A DNA stretch of 64,000 nucleotides, from contig NZ_NEVQ01000012.1 of assembly GCF_002261185.1 (NCBI RefSeq), forward strand, positions 1 to 64,000, read 5' to 3'. This DNA is from Bordetella genomosp. 4 (GTDB lineage: Bacteria > Pseudomonadota > Gammaproteobacteria > Burkholderiales > Burkholderiaceae_B). The notes beneath the pieces were generated by a model, which was not told where the DNA came from, did not search any database, and saw only the letters and a list, made by a program, of their open reading frames with translations. This document shows positions 1-6,593 of this stretch, piece after piece (the first letter of the stretch is position 1; the number at the start of each line of letters is the position of its first letter). Both the position numbers and the translations under genes were made by a program.

Positions 1-21
1 TAGTGCGGAGTTCTTTTGGCG

Positions 22-153
22 CAGGAGGTCGGCGTGTAAAAGCCCCGCCGGGCCTATCGCCGCGACTCGGCCCAAGACCAGGGGCCTCGGCCCGCTTCGC
101 GGGCTAAATCGCGGCTCAACGGCCCGGCGGGGCTTTTACACGCCGACCTCCTG
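22..153. repeat. Family A palindrome, copy 1
   Basis: Two 33-bp arms (22-54 and 121-153) are exact reverse complements of each other. They enclose a 66-base core (55-120) that, read on the minus strand, matches the cores of the copies at 318-451 and 16217-16349. The core carries its own short hairpins, including GCCCGC/GCGGGC around a GAA-type turn. The arm sequence differs from those of the other copies except for the innermost GCCGGGCC-like bases. No credible gene overlaps it. Confidence 0.9.
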
Positions 154-317
154 CTCGCAATGTCTTCCGGTGACGGATGTCATGCGCTTTGCTGCATCAA
201 CGCTGTTGAGTTGCGTTTACGATGGCCGAATGGCGCTAGCTCAACCCATCGCATTGCCAAAGTCGGTTTCGAAAAACGAGGATGGCAATCAGCCGTCGTT
301 GCATTCCCTCATCGTGA
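154..317. other. Spacer between two family A palindromes, no gene recognised
   Basis: This 164-base stretch separates two oppositely oriented family A palindromes. Short open frames cross it on both strands, but they run on through the palindromes and encode low-complexity Arg/Gly/Pro-rich peptides, as expected of GC-rich noncoding DNA. I see no start with a ribosome binding site and no recognisable protein. Confidence 0.5.
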
Positions 318-451
318 GTCCCTGTCGCGTGCCTGGGCGTGGCGCCGGGCCGTTGAGCACGGATTTAGTCCGCGTAGCGGACCGAGGCCCCTGGTCATGG
401 GCCGAGTCCGTGCGATAGGCCCGGCGCCACGCCCAGGCACGCGACAGGGAC
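318..451. repeat. Family A palindrome, copy 2
   Basis: Arms 318-351 and 418-451 are exact 34-bp inverted repeats. The 66-base core (352-417) begins GTTGAGC and ends GCGATA. Inside the core, GTCCGC/GCGGAC forms a hairpin. It has the same orientation as the copy at 16217-16349 and the opposite one to the copy at 22-153. The arm sequence is mostly unrelated to theirs. Confidence 0.9.
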
Positions 452-502
452 GCCTTCATAGAGACAATCAAGAGCAGCAAATACCCGGCAGCAACAGCCA
501 AG

Positions 503-527
503 AAAAGCCCAGTCTGGGGGCTTTTTT
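503..527. terminator. Bidirectional intrinsic terminator next to the RDD gene
   Basis: AAAGCCC and GGGCTTT form a stem around a short loop and are followed by a T run on the plus strand. On the minus strand the same stem is followed by TTTTCTT. It lies one base past the stop of the RDD gene (528), so it most likely ends that transcript. Confidence 0.6.
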
Positions 528-1040
528 CTATCGCCGCTTGTTCCGCGGCGGCGCATTGCGCAAGCGCGTTCCCAGCAGCCGATCGTGCAGGAACTGCCCA
601 TCCGGGTCGAACCACGACCAGATGAAAATCGCGAATGGCGCTACGACGATGAACATGTCCACCGATTTCCAACCCGTAGCTGACGAGGCAACAGCCACCA
701 GGCCCGCAGCGGCCAATACGAGCGGCCAGACAAGGATATAGCGCAAGATCAGCCTGGGGACCGAGGGCGGCAGGCCATCGCGATCCACCAGCCGGATATT
801 CCAGGTCTTCATCGGCAGCGTTTGCCCATTGCGGCGCCAGCACAACACAAAATAAATGCCGATGACGACAAATAGCCACGCCTGACGTGCATGCCTGAGC
901 ATCAACGCATGTTTACTCTGCGTCAGTGTGTCAAACAAATAGCCCGCCAGAAATACGACGCCGAACAAGAGGACGGCTTCATACATCATGCAGGCAAACC
1001 GGCGTAGCCGGCTGGGCGTCAGCGAGAGCGCATCGGTCAT
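528..1040 (-). CDS. RDD family membrane protein
   Basis: The 170-residue protein fits the RDD family: small integral membrane proteins named for conserved Arg-Asp-Asp residues. Hydrophobic segments are visible at about residues 17-35, 50-66, 98-117 and 127-142. The family core is seen as MKTWNIRLVDRDG in the middle and an FDPDGQFLHDRLLGTR stretch near the C-terminus. The start is preceded by CGGAG about six bases upstream. It stands alone, with an intrinsic terminator directly after its stop. Substrate and role are unknown; some family members have been linked to ion transport, but nothing here shows that. Confidence 0.8.
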   Translation of the reverse strand: MTDALSLTPSRLRRFACMMYEAVLLFGVVFLAGYLFDTLTQSKHALMLRHARQAWLFVVIGIYFVLCWRRNGQTLPMKTWNIRLVDRDGLPPSVPRLILRYILVWPLVLAAAGLVAVASSATGWKSVDMFIVVAPFAIFIWSWFDPDGQFLHDRLLGTRLRNAPPRNKRR

Positions 1041-1099
1041 CAGAGCTCCGGAAACCTACGGGTACGCAACGCCATAGGCTGCACAAAGAGGGAAGCCAC

Positions 1100-1264
1100 T
1101 TACTTCGGAATGTGGCATGGCCAAGGGGCGCTATTATCCCGGGCATCCGGGTCCTTGGCTATAGAAATGTCCCCCAATTCGGATTCAAGCCGAACCGCCA
1201 ACATGGCGTCTTTGATGCCGATGACGAGCCGCCCGGTCAGAAACAGCAGATTCTTCGGCCACAT
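1100..1264 (-). CDS. Possible 54-residue small protein
   Basis: A short open frame starts MWPKNLLFLTGRLVIGIKD and ends CHIPK before the RDD gene. The N-terminal third is hydrophobic and the rest is polar. I do not recognise it and see no strong ribosome binding site. Its main support is position: it lies just past the terminator of the upstream small gene and before the RDD gene, on the same strand. It may be noncoding leader of the RDD transcript. Confidence 0.22.
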   Translation of the reverse strand: MWPKNLLFLTGRLVIGIKDAMLAVRLESELGDISIAKDPDARDNSAPWPCHIPK

Positions 1265-1296
1265 TGATGGCGGTACCGCCTGGCCTGCAATCAGGC

Positions 1297-1350
1297 AAAA
1301 AAAAACCCACCGGGTTAACGGTGGGTCTTAAAAGGGGCTGTAGCAGCCCC
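1297..1350 (-). terminator. Tandem hairpin terminator for the 77-residue gene
   Basis: Read on the minus strand, GGGGCTG-CTA-CAGCCCC (1350-1334) is followed by TTTT. A second hairpin, ACCCACC/GGTGGGT (1326-1305), is then followed by a run of nine T. This is a textbook intrinsic terminator 35 bases after the small gene's stop, and it argues that the gene is transcribed. Confidence 0.85.
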
Positions 1351-1384
1351 CAAGGGGAAAATCGTTACTTGCCTGTTGTTGACT

Positions 1385-1618
1385 TCAGGCGGCCGAGTGA
1401 GCGGTCTTCGTCTCAGCTTGGCGGGTAATCAGTGTCTTGACGCCTTTGCCCAATTTGCCCAGGCCACGGGCCAGAGCGCGAAACGGACGGGGGCGGAACT
1501 GCTCTTCAATCGCTTGCAACATCAGCTGGCGTTCGAGTTCGTCGGTCAGCCGGATATGGGGGTTAATGTGAGGCACGATAAATCCAGAACTTGCGTGTAT
1601 TCGTATGCAGTCATGCAT
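1385..1618 (-). CDS. Small hypothetical protein, 77 residues
   Basis: I do not recognise the family. The protein has a mixed N-terminal part, a charged stretch ELERQLMLQAIEEQF (about residues 29-43) likely to be helical, and a basic Gly/Leu-rich segment ALARGLGKLGKGVKTL. It could be a small DNA-, RNA- or membrane-interacting protein. A well-spaced sigma70-like promoter lies upstream (1713-1685) and tandem terminators lie downstream, which supports a real monocistronic gene. The ATG chosen has no strong ribosome binding site. An internal Met at about residue 33 would give a 45-residue product. Confidence 0.5.
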   Translation of the reverse strand: MHDCIRIHASSGFIVPHINPHIRLTDELERQLMLQAIEEQFRPRPFRALARGLGKLGKGVKTLITRQAETKTAHSAA

Positions 1619-1684
1619 CCCGGCTACCCGGTGTCAGCATCACGGTGAGGTGAGTGTCTACCTAGCAACCTGGGGATAACCCCT

Positions 1685-1713
1685 ATTTTAGGGTTAACCC
1701 TGAATTTACGCAA
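1685..1713 (-). promoter_or_regulatory. Sigma70-like promoter for the 77-residue gene
   Basis: On the minus strand a -35 element TTGCGT (1713-1708) and a -10 element TAAAAT (1690-1685) are separated by 17 bases. The spacer contains the palindrome GGGTTAACCC, and a related GGGTTATCCCC follows the -10, so a repressor could bind here. The predicted transcript would have a leader of about 60 bases. Confidence 0.5.
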
Positions 1714-1823
1714 GCGTCTAGTGCATCATGCGTGCTCCTGGTGCTGATGATGCGCCAGTTTTGGGCCTTGTGATCCTATTGCCACAATAATGGCGCATTG
1801 TTGCGGTGTTTTTACAACAATTA

Positions 1824-3386
1824 TCACTTGGGGTTCCGATACCCCGCTGCTACCAGTTCGAACCCGAACAGGCGGCAATCCAGCGAGCCGTTGTGCAAAG
1901 GAATCCGGCGCAGAGGTTTGAGCCGCATACGTTGAGGCAGCTCGAGGTCGCTAGAGATCACATGCAACTGCCAGCCCGAATAGGCGCGTTTCAGGTTTGC
2001 CGACCAGGCTCGCCAGAGTTCGCTATCGTCCATCGGCAGGCGTTCACCGTAGGGAGGGTTCGTGACAATCCAACCCTGTTCGGCGGGAGGGGGCACCTCG
2101 CGGGCATCACCCACCTCGAATCGAATCGTGTCGGCCGTCAGCCAGGCGCGTTCCGCGTTGTTGCGGGCATATTCCACCACCTGGGGATCCAGGTCGTAGC
2201 CGACTAGAGGCGCATCCAGCTTGGGCAAAATCCGGGCGCGCGCGTCGTCTTTCAGATCGCGCCAGCGTCGCGGATCGTGTCCGCGCATGCGTTCAAATCC
2301 CAGCGGCCGCGAAATACCTGCGGGCACGCCCAGCGCAATCCAGGCTGCCTCGATCAAAATCGTGCCGCTCCCGCAGAACGGATCCAGCAGTGGTGCGGCA
2401 GGGTCCCAGCCAGCCAGGGCCAACATCCCGGCAGCGAGGTTTTCGCGCAGCGGCGCATCCCCTTTATCCAGACGCCAACCTCGCTTGAACAGCGATTCGC
2501 CGGAGGTGTCCAGATACAGCGTCGCGGTATGTCCTGTCAGGAACAAATGTACGCGAGCGTCCGGCCGCACTGTGTCGATGCTGGGACGCGCGCCTTCGCG
2601 ATCGCGCAGGCGGTCACAGATGCCGTCCTTTGCACGCAGATTGCAGTATTGCAGGCTTTGTACCGGGCTTTTGATCGCCGAGGTGTCTACGCGCAACGTA
2701 TGCTCCGCGCCAAACCAGCGTTCCCAGGGCACGCTGTAGGCCAGATCGAGGATATCGTCCTCGTGCGAGATTTCCTCGTGTGCCACCTGCACCAGGATGC
2801 GCGTGGCCAGACGGGAATACAAATTGGCGCGCTGTATGCCCGGCCAATCGGCGCTGAAATGGCAGCCGGCACGTCCCACACGAGCGTCTTCGAAGCCCAG
2901 CGCCTGCATTTCTGCGGTCAGGGCTTCTTCCAGTCCTTGGGGGCAAGGCGCAAAAATCTCGAACGTCTCTGCGTCGCGCAGTGCACGCGGTGCGTAGTGA
3001 CGCACTTCGGGTTCTGCCGCCCATTCGATATCCGAGGGAAAGGCATCATGATCGCCAGCTGCAGCCGGCGTTGAATCGGTCCAATTATCCTCATCGCGAG
3101 CGCGTGGCGTCCTCGGCCGCCGTGGTGCGTCGAATTCGCCAGACGCACGTGAGCGTGACACCGGTTTGCCGCGCTCGGCCGACACGTTGCCTCGTGGCGC
3201 GGCGGGCGTGTCTTCGGTGTTTCGCCGTAGGCGTTGTGCTTGATCTTTCGATCGTTCAATCAGGGCAGCTGTGCGTGCACGCGCGCCGCTGCGCTTGCGT
3301 TTGGTATCGCCAGCGGCGGCATGCGCGTCACGCGCCGTTTTTTTGACCGTCAGTGTTTTACGGCGGTCTTGATCATCAGAAGACAT
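1824..3386 (-). CDS. THUMP-domain class I SAM-dependent RNA methyltransferase (RlmL/YpsC-like)
   Basis: The 520-residue protein resembles methyltransferases that put m2G on 23S rRNA (RlmL N-terminal half, YpsC family). Residues 1 to about 130 are a basic, Ala/Arg/Lys-rich and probably disordered extension. A THUMP RNA-binding region starts near residue 142 (FEIFAPCPQGLEEALTAEM). The Rossmann methyltransferase domain shows DPFCGSGTILIEAAW for SAM binding and a catalytic NPPYGERLP motif at about residue 443. It lacks the second methyltransferase domain of E. coli RlmL, so it should perform only the m2G-type reaction. The long N-terminal extension is unusual beside bacillary relatives and may add nonspecific rRNA affinity. 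The start has an AGGA about six bases upstream. Confidence 0.85.
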   Translation of the reverse strand: MSSDDQDRRKTLTVKKTARDAHAAAGDTKRKRSGARARTAALIERSKDQAQRLRRNTEDTPAAPRGNVSAERGKPVSRSRASGEFDAPRRPRTPRARDEDNWTDSTPAAAGDHDAFPSDIEWAAEPEVRHYAPRALRDAETFEIFAPCPQGLEEALTAEMQALGFEDARVGRAGCHFSADWPGIQRANLYSRLATRILVQVAHEEISHEDDILDLAYSVPWERWFGAEHTLRVDTSAIKSPVQSLQYCNLRAKDGICDRLRDREGARPSIDTVRPDARVHLFLTGHTATLYLDTSGESLFKRGWRLDKGDAPLRENLAAGMLALAGWDPAAPLLDPFCGSGTILIEAAWIALGVPAGISRPLGFERMRGHDPRRWRDLKDDARARILPKLDAPLVGYDLDPQVVEYARNNAERAWLTADTIRFEVGDAREVPPPAEQGWIVTNPPYGERLPMDDSELWRAWSANLKRAYSGWQLHVISSDLELPQRMRLKPLRRIPLHNGSLDCRLFGFELVAAGYRNPK

Positions 3387-3417
3387 TCGAATCCTGGCCT
3401 AAGGCCGGGCAGTGTGG

Positions 3418-3846
3418 TCAGAAGGGTTTGAGCACCACCAGCAGTACCACCGCCACGAGCAGTAAGACGGGAACTTCGTTGAACCAGCGGTAGAACTTGT
3501 GCGAGCGGGTGTTGCGGCCTTGTTCGAACTTGCGCAACATGACGCTACAGGCGTGATGGTAGCCGATGATGAGCAGGACAAAGAACAATTTGGCGTGCAT
3601 CCAGCCGTTGCCGGGGCCCATGCCGACACCAAATCCGATGTACAGCCATAGGCCTAGTGCGATGGCGATGATGGCCAGGATGGTGGTGAATCTGAATAGT
3701 CGGCGCGCCATGCCGAGCAGACAGGCTTGTACCGAGGGGTCGGAGGTCTGGGCCAGATTCACGTAGATCCTGGGCAGGTAAAAGAGACCTGCAAACCAGG
3801 AGGCGATGAATACGATGTGGAAGGCTTTGACCCAGAGGTACAGCAT
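3418..3846 (-). CDS. hemJ: Protoporphyrinogen IX oxidase, HemJ type
   Basis: The 142-residue membrane protein matches HemJ, the oxygen-independent enzyme that converts protoporphyrinogen IX to protoporphyrin IX in haem synthesis. Four hydrophobic segments are visible. The N-terminal KAFHIVFIASWFAGLFYLPR contains the conserved His at residue 10, and GWMHAKLFFVLLIIGYHH contains the conserved Lys of the family. Full family length argues for the Met at 3846, although the frame remains open to 4071 through the neighbouring repeat; that extra N-terminus (SRNNTKRTAK...) looks noncoding. It is 31 bases downstream of the methyltransferase start on the same strand, so it is transcribed separately or from the same upstream region. 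Confidence 0.88.
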   Translation of the reverse strand: MLYLWVKAFHIVFIASWFAGLFYLPRIYVNLAQTSDPSVQACLLGMARRLFRFTTILAIIAIALGLWLYIGFGVGMGPGNGWMHAKLFFVLLIIGYHHACSVMLRKFEQGRNTRSHKFYRWFNEVPVLLLVAVVLLVVLKPF

Positions 3847-3992
3847 GGTGGGGCTTTGGGGGAATGTGGGTGGATATGGGGATTGTAGTCGGCCTGTCGT
3901 TTGAACGGGAGAGTTGCGCTTTTTTGGCGGTATGGTGGGTTTTGTCGTTTTGGCTGTTCTCTTGGTATTGTTTCGGCTGTCTCTCGTGAGGC

Positions 3993-4214
3993 GTCCCGGG
4001 CGGGTGTCGCGCCGTGTTGCGCCGGCCCTGTCGGCTGGCCTGGACGCCTGCGCGCCCAGACTTCCCTTCACCAGGAGTGTCAGGCGGGGCGGCTGGGCAA
4101 ACTCGCTCCGCTACGCTGCGCTCAAACATGCCCAGCCGAAATCCCCCCGCCTGACACTCCTGGCTCGGCAGCCTCAACGGGCCAGCGCAACACGGCGCGA
4201 CACCCGCCCGGGAC
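3993..4214. repeat. Family B palindrome, copy 1
   Basis: Outer arms 3993-4022 and 4185-4214 are exact 30-bp inverted repeats. A second nested stem pairs CCAGGAGTGTCAGGCGGGG (from 4071) with its complement ending near 4163, followed by CGGCTGGGCA/TGCCCAGCCG. The loop contains AACTCGCTCCGCTACGCTG. The nested part matches 47600-47666 closely, while the outer arms do not match those of that copy. Open frames across it are artefacts of the repeat. The rest of the 3847-4245 gap holds no recognisable gene. Confidence 0.88.
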
Positions 4215-4245
4215 TCACAGTGGTGGCATGCGATGAGGGGAATCC

Positions 4246-5697
4246 CTAAATTACGTATAAATCCATGTATTCATGCACGGGCATTTCCTCCAACGTCTGC
4301 TGATCTAACGAGACCTCCAGAATTCGCGTCTGCTGTTTGGCAGGGAAGATCCGCGCCAGATTCGTCCTGAATTTGGCTTCGAGCAACGGAATTCCATCGC
4401 TGCGACGCCGTTTGTGCCCGATCGGGTATTCGCAGACCACCTCGTCCAGTTGCGTACCGTCGTTGAAAATCACCGTCAATGCGTTGGCGATCGATCGTTT
4501 GTCTGGGTCGTGATAGTCGCGGGTATAGGCCGGGTCCTCCACGCAGATGATCTTGTCGCGCAGGAGGTCGATGCGCGGATCGTGCGCGATGTCGTCCTCG
4601 TAGTCCGCGGCGGTGAGGCGGCCGAACAGGATGGGGATGGCCACCATGTATTGGATGCAGTGGTCGCGGTCGGCCGGGTTATTGAGCGGGCCTTTCTTGT
4701 CGATGATGCGAATGCATGCTTCGTGGGTGCGGATGATGATCTGCTTGATGTCGCCCACTGATCTGCCGGCAGCTACGAGCTGATCATGAATCGTCATGGC
4801 GCATTCCACTGCGGTTTGCGCATGAAACTCGGCCGGAAACGAGATTTTGAACAGCACGTTTTCCATGACATAGCTGCCATACGGGCGCTGAAACTTGAAG
4901 GGCTGGCCTTTGAAGAGGACGTCGTAGAACCCCCAGGTTTTTGCGCTCAGCACCGAGGGGTAGCCCATTTCGCCTGTTTTTGCGATCAACGCCAGGCGCA
5001 CCGCGCGGCTGGTGGCGTCGCCCGCGGCCCAGCTTTTGCGGCTGCCCGTGTTCGGCGCATGACGATAGGTGCGCAGGCTCTGGCCGTCGACCCAGGCCAG
5101 CGAAACCGCGTTGATGGTTTCCTCGCGGCTCAGGCCCAGCATTTGCGCGACGACGGCGGTGGAGGCGACTTTGACGAGGACGACATGATCGAGGCCGACT
5201 TTGTTGAATGAGTTCTCCAGGGCGATGCACCCCTGGATTTCATGCGCCTTGATCATGGCTGTCAGCACATCGCGCATGGTGAGTGGGGCTTTACCCAATG
5301 CAACGGCATTGCGCGACAGCCAGTCTGCGGTGGCCAGGATGCCGCCCAGATTGTCCGAAGGATGCCCCCATTCGGCCGCGAGCCAGGTGTCGTTGAAGTC
5401 CAGCCAGCGGATCATGGCGCCGATGTTGAAGGCGGCCTGGACGGGGTCGAGCTGGAATTGGGTGCCCGGGACCTTGGCTCCGTGAGGGACGATCGTGCCC
5501 GGCACGATCGGGCCGAGCAGCTTGCGGCACGCCGGGTATTCCAGTGCCTCCAGGCCGCAGCCTAGCGTGTCGATCAGACAATTGCGCGCCGTTTCATAAG
5601 CCAGGCTGCTCTGGATTTGATAGTCGAGAACGTAATCGACAATGTCTATGAGGACCTGATCGGGCTCGGGGCGGACATTGGAGATATGAGCGGACAT
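4246..5697 (-). CDS. prpD: 2-methylcitrate dehydratase PrpD
   Basis: The 483-residue protein is the iron-independent dehydratase that turns 2-methylcitrate into 2-methyl-cis-aconitate in propionate catabolism. It aligns from memory over its whole length with E. coli PrpD, which is also 483 residues. Shared stretches include [56 protein letters not shown] and [16 protein letters not shown]. The start at 5697 has AGAAGGAG five bases upstream, so the open frame beyond it is not used. It diverges from the GntR gene, with their promoters in the shared gap. It is separated from prpB and prpC by about 11 kb, and it coexists with acnD/prpF, which do the same job. Confidence 0.95.
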   Translation of the reverse strand: MSAHISNVRPEPDQVLIDIVDYVLDYQIQSSLAYETARNCLIDTLGCGLEALEYPACRKLLGPIVPGTIVPHGAKVPGTQFQLDPVQAAFNIGAMIRWLDFNDTWLAAEWGHPSDNLGGILATADWLSRNAVALGKAPLTMRDVLTAMIKAHEIQGCIALENSFNKVGLDHVVLVKVASTAVVAQMLGLSREETINAVSLAWVDGQSLRTYRHAPNTGSRKSWAAGDATSRAVRLALIAKTGEMGYPSVLSAKTWGFYDVLFKGQPFKFQRPYGSYVMENVLFKISFPAEFHAQTAVECAMTIHDQLVAAGRSVGDIKQIIIRTHEACIRIIDKKGPLNNPADRDHCIQYMVAIPILFGRLTAADYEDDIAHDPRIDLLRDKIICVEDPAYTRDYHDPDKRSIANALTVIFNDGTQLDEVVCEYPIGHKRRRSDGIPLLEAKFRTNLARIFPAKQQTRILEVSLDQQTLEEMPVHEYMDLYVI

Positions 5698-5804
5698 GCG
5701 GGCTCCTTCTGTGCAATCCGCGCCTATGTGCGCGGGTGGGGCAAGGGCGTACGCCAAAGCCCCGTTATCGGGGACAGGAGACGATGGGTCGAATCAAGGG
5801 CATG

Positions 5805-5878
5805 ATTGTTGACAATCTAGCCAATAAATCGCCTCATGGCTATAATTTAATCCGAAATAATCTACGAATTGTCGACAT
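5805..5878. promoter_or_regulatory. Candidate GntR operator pair between prpD and gntR
   Basis: ATTGTTGACAAT (5805-5816) and ATTGTCGACAT (5868-5878) share the pattern ATTGTyGACAw, which resembles the TTGTnnACAA-type sites of FadR-subfamily regulators. A TATAAT at 5841-5846 lies between them and would start transcription just before the second site. The second site overlaps the chosen gntR start codon. This layout would allow autorepression and control of divergent prpD. Confidence 0.45.
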
Positions 5879-6593
5879 GGTGGAAAAAGTCCTCACGCTG
5901 CCTGTACCGGCCGCGAGCGAATCGGAGACGCTCTCCGAGCACGTGTTCCGCAAGATTCAGTCCGCCATCGTCAAAGGCGACATCTCGCCCGGGAGCAAGA
6001 TTTCCGAGCCGGAATTGGCGCGCACCTATGGCATCAGCCGCGGGCCGCTGCGCGAGGCCATCCACCGTCTCGAGGGACAGCGCCTGCTGGTGCGCGTGCC
6101 GCATGTGGGCGCTCGCGTCGTGTCGCTGAGCCAGCAAGAGCTCTGCGAGCTCTACCAGATTCGAGAATCGCTTGAGGGCATGGCCTGTCGCCTGGCCGCA
6201 GAACGGATGACGCCGGCAGCCGCAGATGAGCTGCGTCGCGTGCTCGAGGCCCACGAGCGCGATGAGGCATTCCAGGCGGGACGTGGTTACTATCAGCAGG
6301 AAGGCGATTACGATTTTCACTACCGTATCGTTCAGGCCAGCGGCAACCAGATGCTGATTCGCATGCTGTGCGACGAGCTCTATCAACTGGCCCGTATGTA
6401 TCGCATTCAATATTCGACGACGCCCAATCGGCCTCGTCAGGCGTTTACCGAGCATCACCGCATTCTCGACGCTATCGCCGACGGCGATGGCGAGTTGGCT
6501 GAACTGCTGATGCGCAGACACATACGCGCATCCCGTCTCAATATCGAACATCAGATCGCGCAGAGCAACTTGCCGCAAACGGAGGCATCTTGA
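5877..6593 (+). CDS. GntR-family (FadR subfamily) transcriptional regulator of the propionate genes
   Basis: The 238-residue regulator has an N-terminal winged helix-turn-helix (about residues 20-85; SEPELARTYGISRGPLREAI is the recognition region). An all-helical FCD ligand-binding domain follows, with metal-binding-type residues in YDFHYRIVQASGN and TEHHRILDAI. The gene overlaps acnD by four bases (ATCTTGAA junction) and diverges from prpD, so methylcitrate-pathway genes are its likely targets and a methylcitrate-type acid its likely ligand; both are inferences. The start is uncertain. The Met at 5877 gives the usual family length but has no clear ribosome binding site. A Met at 5784 preceded by AGGAG would add 31 residues. 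Confidence 0.85.
   Translation: MVEKVLTLPVPAASESETLSEHVFRKIQSAIVKGDISPGSKISEPELARTYGISRGPLREAIHRLEGQRLLVRVPHVGARVVSLSQQELCELYQIRESLEGMACRLAAERMTPAAADELRRVLEAHERDEAFQAGRGYYQQEGDYDFHYRIVQASGNQMLIRMLCDELYQLARMYRIQYSTTPNRPRQAFTEHHRILDAIADGDGELAELLMRRHIRASRLNIEHQIAQSNLPQTEAS

Noticed and set aside
160-741. 193-residue frame at the left end
   Set aside because: It runs through a family A palindrome, a terminator and the RDD gene in antisense, so it is not a coherent protein.
3901-4249. Small proteins encoded in the family B palindrome
   Set aside because: The same peptide-like sequence (GGWANSLR.AALKHAQP) arises in both copies because the DNA repeats; no start signals are present.
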